Source: Anisakis pegreffii (Eukaryota > Nematoda > Chromadorea > Rhabditida > Anisakidae). Taken from it: a stretch of 64,000 nucleotides of DNA. The first letter of the stretch is position 1. Every line of letters starts with the position of its first letter. The notes below the pieces were generated by a model that was given only the letters and a program-made list of their open reading frames with translations, did no database searches and had not been told where the DNA came from. Location: NCBI GenBank assembly GCA_035041965.1, contig JAPYMA010002489.1, positions 21,976 to 85,975 of the forward strand, in the 5' to 3' direction. Below, piece by piece: positions 41,064 through 52,290 of this stretch. The translations under genes and the position numbers were made by a program.

Positions 41064-43690
41064 ATTTGGCTTGTTTCAAATTATCTGTTCATGATAATAT
41101 CCAGGTAATTAATGAAGATTACAATAGGGACAGTAATGAAAATGATGAAAACGAAATGATATTATAATAATAATAGTCTTGCTTAACTATAGCATCATCA
41201 ATGATTAGAATATCTTGTAGAGTGATGAAAGCAACAATTTGATGACGAGAGAAATGGTTTTGAAAGGCATGAAAATGGATAGAATAATGTTTCAATTTTG
41301 TTTCGATGTGCAAATGCAAAATGATTTGATGGAGACGGACATTGAAACGGATATTGATTATTAGATAGTTTTGGAACAAAAAATTAGATTGATGAAAAAA
41401 AAACGTCATTGGAATTGCGAACGAAGCGATTCGATGAATGCAAATGAAGAAAAATTGAAATCCATATCAAGCAAGCTGAATTTGTTGAGCACTACAAGGA
41501 AGAATATAGAGCATTAGACGAAATTTTTACTCACTCGAGAAAAACAAAACAAAGAGAGCTTCGTGGGATTTTTCGTTGGATGTTTCGATGAATGTGTGTG
41601 ATTGATTCATTCATTGCGGTTAAATGAGCAAACAATTTTCACAGCGAGCTGCCAGCCACAGCCACTTTCAATGACAATTACCTCAGCCACAAGAACATCA
41701 CATCGCTAACAGGTGCAATGTTAACAAAGACGATTTCATGATAATCAACACAAAATTTCCACTCGCAACAGGCTCTAACACAAACCATTGATTATTTTCA
41801 ATTTCGAATTTGGTTGCTGCACATCAACAATTCCCAATCGCCAGCTATATTGTTCGTGCCTATACTTGCAAAAAAAGCCAAGAAAAATTTATTGCAGACA
41901 AAATTTATGCTTTCAGATAAATCGTCACGTCACATTCACACATTTAGTATTCATAATGAAGATAAGAACAATCCAGTAGGCATTTTCGAAGCTAAAACGA
42001 TAAGGAGCATTGAAGTGCGCTCTATTCTGAATTATTCATTACTTTATTAATTATGAGATTATCTCTGTTCGGGTCTAAGCTATGAAAATGAACGACAATA
42101 TTGCAGTTGTTTATTTCCAATGCGGCGATCGTTTAGTGGTGTGGGAAAGTCCGAAAGAAATTCAAATGCTTGTGAAATAACTACGAAGCAATCACGGCAG
42201 AAGAAGTATTAATGGATTCACTGGACTAGAATAGAACTGGCAGGATTCTCGAGGAATCCATGCACCCAGAAAAAAAGCACTTGAAATGAATGCTAAATGA
42301 GTGGTGTGCATAAGAGAGAATTTGGAATTGCGCTGAATAAAACTGAAACGATAAAATGAAACAGAACGCTAAAAAAACGACAAGTAAGTAAATGAATTAT
42401 ATGAAAGATTTGAATCGATGCTCTGAACAACTCGATTTGTGTTCAGTTTTTCAGTTCGAGCACAAGCATTGGTTTCTTCGTTGTTGGAGTATTGCACGTT
42501 CGATTGTCTTGTTCGATTGTCTTCATTCACTTGGATTGTGCTTTTTACTCCAGCAAAAACTTTTACTCAACAGCACCAATGATGATTAGAGCGTCGTTCT
42601 TATTGCAAGTGGGCTCTGTGCTGTGCTCTGTGTCGTTTCTTCAGTTTTGGATTGTCACTCTTGATTAGTTAGTTAACCTACCAGCAGCATCCAATCTCCG
42701 ATGCAAGAACGAAAACGATGAACAATTTCATGGTCTCCTATTATCAATAAATCCCTTAACATATATACAAGTTAACCTATCTCTTTGTGACATTCTTAGG
42801 GCACCAATGAAACGAGTGAATTGACATTCATCGATGACCCATGGTCGCTTTCAATCAATCGTAAATGTCACTTTTTTAAAGATCATCTTCGACATATCAA
42901 TGAGCAAATTTCCACTGGTCAGTAACGAATCCCCTCCAATATATGAAGTTTATCTCTGAGAATATCGCTCAGAAAAATGCGTTCGTTCTCATCCCATGGG
43001 GATTCTTGCTTCTTTGATTATATTATGAAATAGCACGATCTATTCTATTAACAGCGAACAACTGGCATCATCTAATGTTTCAAGCCATCGATCAGCCAAA
43101 CTCGAAAGCCAAGAATTATGAAGCCGATTTGATGGAGATGCAGAAGCTAAGAAGGAACGAAATTTCACTCAGCCAATCTGTTTACTCTTCAAATGACTGA
43201 TGAAAAACACTGATCGAAAAACATTCTTAAGATTTTTAATGAAATCATATTTTTAGCCAAGAAATAGTCAGTATCAGAACATGATGGGGTATTATTTGAC
43301 ATTCGGCTAGGTCTGACTGAGATTAGAGATGGTCACAGCTTAACAACTCAAAAAATTTAGTTGCATATGATATTACACCGTTGCTCTACGGCCGATCAAG
43401 TGGGAGTCATTCACCAGCGCCAATTCAGAACAAAATTCACTTACAATTAGACAAAAATGAGGTCCATCCTCAAATAAAGGTTTTCATTCAGATCACAATA
43501 TGTGTGCTATGTGTTTCTGAAAGCGTCGGTTCTGGGGTGTATTCAACGAATATGAAACATCACAGCATTTGGGATCACACCGGACAGATCGTACAGTGAT
43601 TTAAACAAGATAATTCCTAAAGGATAATTCTCATGCTACGTAGAAGCTTATACTACCCGAAAGCAACACTTTCTCGAATTACTGCTTCAC

Positions 43691-43760
43691 TAATGACTTA
43701 TTGAGTTGACTAATCTATGAATTACTAATGGCTTACTGAGTTAACTAATCTATGAAACGC
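43691..43760. repeat. 35-bp tandem duplication
   Basis: Two adjacent 35-base units start TAATGACTTATTGAG and TAATGGCTTACTGAG and share the core ACTAATCTATGAA. A handful of substitutions separate them, so the duplication is not recent. Confidence 0.8.
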
Positions 43761-45406
43761 CGAGGGCATTATTAGTGCATTCATCATCCTCAAATCTAGT
43801 AGTCTGAGGCCACCACCTATAGGCAGCCTCATTGTTCATAACTTGCCAACAATATTACAGTGCACAGCAGAAATTCTGTAAAAATAAAACGTTTCATTGA
43901 AATTCAATACAGTGACTAGTACATCCACCCATATCCGAACAATCGAAGAGATATTGTGGCAAAATAGATGACCAATGTGCAATGAATACGTACTAGTATA
44001 CAAAACACATATGCGCATGAATAAAAAACTGAGCATGTAATCAAGTAATATGTAATGATGTATGAATGAGACTGGTTTGTTTGTTGCTATAGATTTGATG
44101 ATCCTGTGGTATGAGTTTGCACTTTTGCATGTGATCGTTGCAACACGAAAGAAACCCGAATATGCAACATGTCTTATGGCTAAAATTTCATTTCATTGCA
44201 TCTCTGTGCCTTGTTCCTTTGCACAATTATAATTAGTTGTTTCTTATTGCTTCGTTACCGTTTTAAGTGAATTTGGAACGGGACCGTAGTCACCTATTAG
44301 TCGAAGATATTGTCAGAGTTTTGAGTAACATCAGAGATGGTTTATCTGATTCAGTGATTCAAAACAAGTGTGGAACACGAAAAGCAATTACATCTGACAT
44401 CAGGAATGAAGAAGAACAATCACGGCAATAGATTCGACGCTCTAACGGTGACAGTGTTAGCACCAATTGTCAAAGGATTGAAATGAGTGATTTTGCTGGA
44501 AATCTGGATCAGGCTGTCTACAAATGGTTTAGGCCACAAAGAGAAGAGCTGTTGTAAGGAAACGATGAAGATTGTGATAATTTTCTTCATGACGGTTCGA
44601 CTGAAGCATTCATTTTGTTGCCAATACCGGCTGGTAATGAAGTTATAAAATACGTGAACTGATATAGGCAACAGAAACACTAATAGTAAGTGCTGATGGT
44701 ACAAAGCAGAACAATTTTTTTAATGAATTCAGTGACATGATTTAAGTAAGCGAAAAACTGTTGTGGCTATGAAATTTTCAATTGAGTTAAGATAAATTCA
44801 ATTACTATTTCATATTACCTGAACAAGTTTCAACAAGATTGGATGACGAAGGTGGTTTATAGGTTGCACTTGAATCGGTTTCTCGTGCTGCATCCTAGGC
44901 AACCGGCTTCGCACAACTGAGATTCATAAATATCAACAATTGTGTTCGAGGATTTCCGTTATCCGGGCGAACCTTGATCCCAAACAATTAGGGTATGTGG
45001 GGTACTCCTCTGATATACGAGGAATATTATCGAGTGTCATATCTAAATGACTGTAGTGTGTTCATGTTCATTACTGGAACTAATTCCTTGTGTTCTCAGC
45101 TTGTTTGAATCTGTCAAAAATTGCCTAGCAACAATGAGGGAAGCTGCCTCTCTATTTCACACAGGATTCTTTCTGTGTTCACCTTAAAGCTTCCGTTGCA
45201 ATCGCCTGCTTTCAATTCGTTGACATCGCGCTATTGTGACCGTTGGCAATACGTCCACTAAATTTTCTAAAACTTATCGCTTGTATATCCATTAAGGGAA
45301 AAATATGAGTATACATGTTTTTTTGCTGAGAAATTCTTTAGTTCTGGAAGATCTTGATAATTTCAATCAGATATCGAGAATCCGATGATTCAGGTTGCTA
45401 GCTTGC

Positions 45407-48400
45407 ATGGCTACGTCAACACCAGCATCCACATCTTCGTCGTCCACATCTGCCAGCGATCGACAATGGGTTGTGGATTTGGAGAATTACGGAATCGACG
45501 GATCATTCAAACTGAAACATTTATTGACGACATGCTCGGATCCAATTGAAACAATCAAAGAATTTCAGGAGAAGAACGGTCTTAAGGTTCGTTGAATTTT
45601 ATCCGATTTCTGTGGACGTGCTTATTTCATCGCTTAAAACTTGATTGATTCTGTTAATTTCAATTTACATTCGAAGCATTCATTATCATATCATTTCCTT
45701 AACTTTTCGTATTTTTACAAGTGGCAATCAGCAATACCAAATGTGTTATTACAGTTACCCACCCTGAAATCAGCAATGAAACTGCTCGATTTACATAATA
45801 TTCGTCGGACTGAATTCCATGAAATGGTTGGTCTTTAGTTTGATTTATTGTATTCCATTGTTTTCACTAGACGAATTTGTAGTCAGTGGGAAAGTCCGGA
45901 TCAGTTTGGAGCGTATTTATGCGTTGAGTGTTCAGAACATCATTATTTTACCGCATGAAGATGTGAAACTTTGGATGGTATAGCAATTTTATGTATTGTA
46001 ACGTTAAGGTAATCAGTGATATGAGTGAACGTCTTCTGTCCAAATTGCGGTCAGTTGGTGCGAGTGGAACGAAGGAAGCAATCGGTAAGCTGGAGCAACA
46101 ACTCGAGAGGAGTTTCAAACTCTATCGAGTCCCAAAAATACGACCAATTGTACTGGAAACTCTGAAGCAGTTACCAAAAGTACCTGATCGGTATGTGTAG
46201 CTTTCTCATTGATAGCAGCGGTACTGCTGGTACGACTGTGATAACTGTGCTATATTTTGAATGTTGTTTTTTGTTTTCGGTTTTATTCCGAACCAGACAA
46301 TTTGAGAAGAAAGGAAAAAGTGGCATAGTTCCGGTTATATATACCATGCATAAAAGCAAAAGCTTCACGAAGGGTGCGAACAGCATAATTGGGTGAAATG
46401 TATCATTGGTGGTGAAGGATTTCGTTAGGCAGTTTCTTAATTTAAGTAGTAACATTTGGATGGATGGGTTGCGTTGAGCATACCATCCTCAGCAATGGGT
46501 GATGATAGTTTTTCAGTGGAAATTTAGTGAAATTCAGGGAAATATTCATTCAGATATCTGAAAGTGATTGTGGCCGATAAAGAATTCTATAATAGTTGTG
46601 CGGTTTCGGTTCGACAACAGATCTGGTTGAAAAACGATACGTTGTATTTGGAGGCAATCTGCCCGGTGATTGATTCATATATTGCGGCCAAAAACAAGAT
46701 TTTATTGACTGTCGACCAAACTTCGCTGAACTTCTTCACTTTGGAAACAACAAAAGCCAGACGACAGTGGTCACAGGTTCAAGGTATCAATCATAATCAA
46801 ATTGCATCTTAACATTTGTATTTTTTTGCCATTCCCAACTCCACTGCATCAGTTTCCTTATTGCTCAATGGTGATTAGCTAACTAAAAGCACATAGCTAA
46901 CTAAAAATCTCATTGTTAGACTCTGAAACACTTGGAGTAATTCTAAGATGCTTTTTTCGAACCCAAAGTCCTCAAGTTCGACATTTTTTGAGGAAGTTTA
47001 GCTGAAGGAAAATCTGATTGCGCTTTCAGAATTGATCTCAATAGTGGGCGAACGTGAGCAGCTTTATGAGCGGTTGATAGATGTGATTCGGGAACGCTTC
47101 TTGAAAACTGCAGATGTAAAATATTGCTCATTGCGTATGGAATTGGTGATGGCGGCACATGATGCAAACGTTGATACGATTATCAAAATGGGTATGAAGA
47201 TTGATTTAGTTTTTTTAGCTTTTGATTTACTTCAATTGTGATGTTTCTTAAATATCAATAAAGAGAGTATACTTTTTTGAAATTCAGTATGGAGAGTTGT
47301 TCGGAGAGTTTGTTCAGTTGTTTATTTGGTTTGTTGATTGCAATCATATTAGTTTTCGTAGGGTTTTTAATGAGTAACTAAAGGTATTTTGCAGATGTAT
47401 GTCACGATTTTGCATGGTGTCTTGATGCGTGTGTTCGTGATAAACATTTAGATGCGCAACAGACCAGTAAATTGAAAAATATACTGGAATCAACAAAAAA
47501 GTTCACACCAGAGGTTAGATTTTGTTTTGTTTGGAATACTGAACATCGCTTATTTAGTGTGAAGAAATTGTACTTATTCATTTCTTGTTCTTACCCGTCA
47601 TGATTTTGAATCATATGATCGTATGAAAGTTTGGATTATTGAATGCTATTCGATGATGCATCGGTAATTTTCTTGGATCGCGTATAGTCTTGGAATTAAT
47701 ATAGATGATCGCTGATATGGCGATGGTGGCTGCGGATGCACATGTGGTACATTTTTTAAGCTCAATGTCAGTGAAGGTTTTAAAAGATACGGCGTTGAAT
47801 TGCAGTGGACATTTGCCACGAGAAGTGCTTTCACTCCAGCTTTTATTAAGGTTATTTGATTTGATATTGTCACGAATGATTTGTATTGATGGGATTAGAT
47901 CAATTTTGGAGGTGTTAGAACTCATTTTATATTCTGTTAAAGTATTTTTCTGTGCTGATGGTAGATGCTTTTTATGATTCTTCTGCGAGATATTGCAGAG
48001 TTGTAATTTTTCATTGCGGTAGTGGTTATATTTGAATTGATTGTGATTATGATAGCAACGTTTTGACTTTCTGCTAATTTAGACTTCTAACACTGGGTGC
48101 ATCAGCCCATCAGATTGTCAGTAGTAAAGATGCGTCTTCAGCACAGTTAGTTGATGCTCTCGTCTTCACGAAGTTTCTGTCAGCGATGACTTCATTGATT
48201 GTTGAGGATCTGGTTAGGGCAGAACTGGCTCGAGCACCTGGTATGTTGCTCTGATCATCTTTTAAAAACTTCTCAGTCAAGAGAGTGGGAGAATTTGGTG
48301 CGTGAAAAATATGAATTCAGTAAAAGTGTTGATTCATTGATGATTAGCATATGTGCGCATACTGATCCATATTGAGGAATCCGATTCCTTAGGTGTGATA

Positions 48401-49802
48401 ATTTTTCGTCTAATTCAGTGGAAATCGTGGATGACAATCCGCTAAGTGATTACCTCTCGCCGCCGTCTGATGCAGTTTTGAGTTTTCTGAAGACAGACGT
48501 CCCGTGCGCACTGTTGTGGATCCACTATGTGCTGGAACTTGTGCCAAGTAAACGCAGGGCAGGCGATCCCGTTGGTATCGTAAGATTCATTAAATCGCTT
48601 CCGAAACTGAAAGAAAAGGTAAGAAATTCAGTGCAACTTGAAGTATCTATGAATTTCGCTCGGAATGCACAACTGAGTTATCATTCAGTTTCGTTTTGGA
48701 AGTTGACTCTTTCGGATATGTTTTCGATCAAAATTTGATTTTGGTTAAAAAGAAATTCGCTTGCAGATAGCTTATCGAGAACCATGGGCACACATAATCA
48801 CGCATCGCATAGTGCAATCAACTCCTTTTGAGAATCTGCTCGTGAACGAAGAGGCAGCAATGTGTATCATTGATGACTACATGTTGAGTGGACTTGAGGT
48901 AGTTCTTGAGAGTATTTTGGATTTTTCATGCTTCCTCGACTATAACTGATGTGTATCTGTGAATTGTTCCGTTAATCACTGTCTATTGAACCTACAATGT
49001 GGTGGTTTTATTGAATTCACTTCGGCTCGTGTTCGATTCGTATTGTTAGTCTCTGCGCAGCGAAATTCGACTGTTGCGAGAGAAGATCGTTGTGACATTG
49101 ATAAAACGGTTTCGGATTGGTGTGGAAGTGTGTTTTGTGTGATGATATCCAAACGCGCAGCATAATTTCGTGTCAAAATGAGGTGATGATTTGCAGATCG
49201 ACAAAGGAATGAAGTATCATTTGTTGAGGGTTATCAACTTACATGGGACAACGATCGGTGAACAGCGTGTTCGCTCGTTAATGGAGAGGATTGCGCCAGA
49301 TGTAAGGAGTATTCTAATTGAAGTGTTCAAAGCTGATAGGAATTTGTTGGTTTAGAGAGGCAGCATGCATACATTTCAGCATAGAACCGTCATATTTAGT
49401 ATCACAAATGAGACGATGTTACAACCATTATGCAGTTTTATTTTGAGTAAGATTGTTATTTTTAGCCTTTTAGTTGTAATATAGTTAGTGTGATGTGTTG
49501 TCAAAATTCACTTGCGTGTTTCTTTTGCTAGAATGATTCTGTCGTTTGACGGAACTTTTCTAGTATGAAATATCTGGATTTGAGAATTTTAGAATATATT
49601 CGAACCGGGTGCCATAGAAAATGAAGAAGATGTGAGACAGTTCACAGCTGAATACGAGCGCATCCAGGCGAAACTAACCGACAAAACTGTGGTTGCAACA
49701 GCCGAAGCGATTGCGCCCACATCCCCGATCGCACCGGTTGTTACTCCGTTGCAAGCCATCGCAGGTGCAGGCGATTCAGTGGTTCAGTCGTCGATTACAT
49801 GA
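45407..49802 (+). CDS. NELFB: negative elongation factor subunit B (NELF-B / COBRA1), 12 exons
   Basis: NELF-B is a subunit of the nuclear NELF complex, which with DSIF holds RNA polymerase II in the promoter-proximal pause (family knowledge). Exons are 45407-45586, 45722-45826, 46009-46190, 46554-46783, 47030-47191, 47395-47513, 47705-47850, 48083-48240, 48419-48618, 48767-48898, 49197-49301 and 49593-49802. All joins keep frame, giving 642 residues against about 580 in human. Family resemblance runs end to end: near residue 85 DLHNIRRTEFHEM; about 137-155 VPKIRPIVLETLKQLPKVPD; about 157-176 LKVIVADKEFY and QIWLKN; about 260 VKYCSLRMELVMAAHD; about 290 CHDFAWCLDACVRDK; and a leucine-rich segment LSLQLLLRLLTLG. 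The tail is Ala/Pro/Thr/Val-rich like the vertebrate one. The ATG at 45407 lies just after a CAG acceptor-like site and opens a Thr/Ser-rich N-terminus. Introns 2 and 3 begin GTTGGT and GTATGT; no frame break is seen. Confidence 0.95.
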
Positions 49803-50067
49803 TGTGGAATCTGTTTTGTCCGAAATCAGGTTGCCGAGAACATACCTCTTTGTGGAATTTGTAGATATCACTTGAAGAAATTACGATATTCAACTGCATT
49901 GAAACGATGCATAATATGGAATTAAAGGCGTTGATTCGACTTGAAAGATGAGTGGTGAAATGATTCCATTTTGTTGGAGATATTATCATTGAAACAAATG
50001 AAAGTTTTTAAGTTTTCGCCAAAATTTTAGTTGAATTCTTCTAATTAGTTGCTTTCGTTTCGTTGAA

Positions 50068-50073
50068 AATAAA
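50068..50073 (+). terminator. candidate polyadenylation signal of NELF-B
   Basis: AATAAA lies about 265 bases after the NELF-B stop codon and is a canonical signal on the correct strand. Cleavage downstream is not verified. Confidence 0.45.
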
Positions 50074-50149
50074 ACTATCAAGAGCATAATTGAATAAGGC
50101 AAGTTCTAATCGAATTGCTTATGTTATTGGAGAAAACGATAGCATTAAT

Positions 50150-50189
50150 GGGCCCAAAATATTCCAGAAGGGCCCAATATATTCCAAAA
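50150..50189. repeat. 20-bp tandem duplication
   Basis: GGGCCCAAAATATTCCAGAA is followed directly by GGGCCCAATATATTCCAAAA, differing at two positions. Each copy begins with the palindrome GGGCCC, which is unusual in this AT-rich spacer. Confidence 0.8.
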
Positions 50190-51894
50190 TTCCCCTGTCA
50201 AATTAAGTTTTTCGTATGGATTGTGAGCTTTCAAATTATTTTGAAGTAAATGTCTTCGTTCTACATTTGATGTTGACGTCTATTTTGATTGTTTTTTTCG
50301 TGTTGTTGTGTTGTTGATGTTATCAGGTCAATTTCTTCTTATCATTTCAATTTGTACGGTTTTTTTAACATTCGTATTGTTCGTTTCATGTGACGTTATT
50401 TTTGTAAATATTCTCTTCTTGAGTTTCGATGAATTTGGTTTTAGATCGTATAATTGTGTGTATATGTCAGGAGCAAATAAGGGAGATGGGAGATGTATTG
50501 TGCAGATTTTTGAGCTGGAAAATTTCTGATCTTTATGACTGCTGTCAAATTGTCTATGTCTAGTCATTGATACTCGGGATACACCCAACGAATATTACAA
50601 AGTTGGGTTTATCAAGCTATTTGGTGAGGCTTGGAAACTGGGTAAACATTTATGATTTGAAAATTCCCTGAATTCATATTTGTAAAAATTGGAAGTTCGT
50701 ATTTTGATAGGTGCATTCTCCCATGGAAAGTATGGCTTCTACTAAACAGTGACCAATATTGTACCGTGTAAATAGTGACTTTTTTGTTATTGCTAATAAT
50801 TCTGTTATCAATGTTACTTTGTGATGTTGATGAAGTATAAGAAAAATTACTGAAAAACAAATAGAGAATTTATTTCTTCAAGAAGCATTGCACAGTCATT
50901 GAGAGAGTATCAATTGTTATTTTCACAAGAAAAAAAAAGCAAAGAAATTGTAAAAGAGAATAATGCAAAAAAAAGAATGATGAGATCCACTACCATACCA
51001 TGGAATGTTATAACATTGCAACTGAACAACTGATAAACCAGTAATCGATATAAATCAAGAGTAAATGCATTGGGAATTAGGTCTGTAAAAGCGTATCACA
51101 CTGAGGAACATCCGAAAATTCGAAAGACACAATGAATAAAAGAGAGTGTCATGAGCATGACTAAAAGGCAATAAGTGAGGCTTAATGTGGTTTGCGTTCG
51201 GGACAAAAATGTTAGGAATTCGACCAATTTTAAGGCATATTTTTAGAGGTAAGAATCGCTAAACAAGGAAAAACATTAGTCACAATACGACCACATAATA
51301 TAATCACAAAGAACAAAAAAGTGACTGATTTTGAGTCTTCTCCCATATTTAAGGTGAATATTTTATGTGCTAGTCATTGGCAATTGTTTTGGTTCAAACA
51401 AAGGAAGTGCTGAATCAGGAGGAATTAAGTATGAATTGTTGAAACGAAGTGAAACAGTTGAAAGGAAAAATGACATTGTCGGAACTGAGATAATATCACT
51501 GAGTTTCTTGGTGAAAGCAAAAAAATTTGATTGAGTGAATTGTTCACATTTGCCCACTCTTCTCCACGAACCATGGATGGAATGCAACGGAAATTGTGAA
51601 TATTAATTAAGCAGTAAAGAAACAAACGCCGAATATGGTACATTGGATTTCCACAAGACATTTTAGAAAATCAAAACAAATATGGCACATTTGATCAATT
51701 CGATGAGCACAAAGAGAAAACAACATATGAGCATTTATTTCATTGATAGTTGAACGTGAGAAATATTATGAAACGGCAAATAACGATAAATTGATAGTTG
51801 AAACTGAACGATGACGCATAACGACATCGGATTACCATTTCGAGCAACATAAGTAGCTGGTCGTATAGACTGGTAGCTCATAGGTCGGTTCGGT

Positions 51895-51930
51895 GTAGCT
51901 TTTCAGTTCTTCATCGAGCTGAAATGCTAC
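51895..51930. repeat. short hairpin with 12-bp arms
   Basis: GTAGCTTTTCAG (51895-51906) pairs at 11 of 12 positions with CTGAAATGCTAC (51919-51930) across a 12-base loop. Around it lie further GTAGCT words, and TAGCTTCTTGG occurs twice between 51942 and 51970. Confidence 0.5.
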
Positions 51931-52247
51931 CTACTGTACTGTAGCTTCTTGGCTTGGTATAGCTTCTTGGTAAGTTCATTACCGATGGCGTTAGTAATTT
52001 GCATGGAGAATAAATATGACAGAATTGTTACGCAGTCTTATTGTCGACTTAAATCAACAAGAAACCACTCACAAAATGGTGACAAATTAGTACTCCTCAA
52101 GTGTTCTACGCCAAGAGTATTCCTAGAGGAGATGCCTAGCGATTCGTTTGATAGGTACGAGAATTTCAGCTAGATCTGGTGAGATCATTTTTAGAAAATT
52201 GAGTCGAATTCAAATAAATGACTGAATAAATTAATTTTCAAAAGAAA

Positions 52248-52253
52248 TTTATT
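52248..52253 (-). terminator. candidate polyadenylation signal of the STAT gene
   Basis: TTTATT on the plus strand gives AATAAA on the minus strand, 37 bases beyond the STAT stop codon. Confidence 0.55.
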
Positions 52254-52290
52254 TACATATTTGAATAATTGTTTCAAGAGAAATTATCAC

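Larger units (their letters stand above)
39075..45406. other. intergenic region between F-box B and NELF-B
   Basis: No gene could be supported. Both F-box B and NELF-B are transcribed away from this segment, so it should contain both promoters, but no core promoter motif could be placed with confidence. It holds the foldback at 40992-41063 and the 35-bp duplication at 43691-43760. The base just before the NELF-B start region (CCGATGATTCAG, ending 45393) looks like a splice or trans-splice acceptor. Confidence 0.55.
49803..52290. other. tail-to-tail spacer between NELF-B and STAT
   Basis: This segment separates the ends of two convergent genes. It contains candidate polyadenylation signals for both, a 20-bp tandem duplication at 50150-50189 and a hairpin at 51895-51930. 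No coding exon could be supported. Confidence 0.6.
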
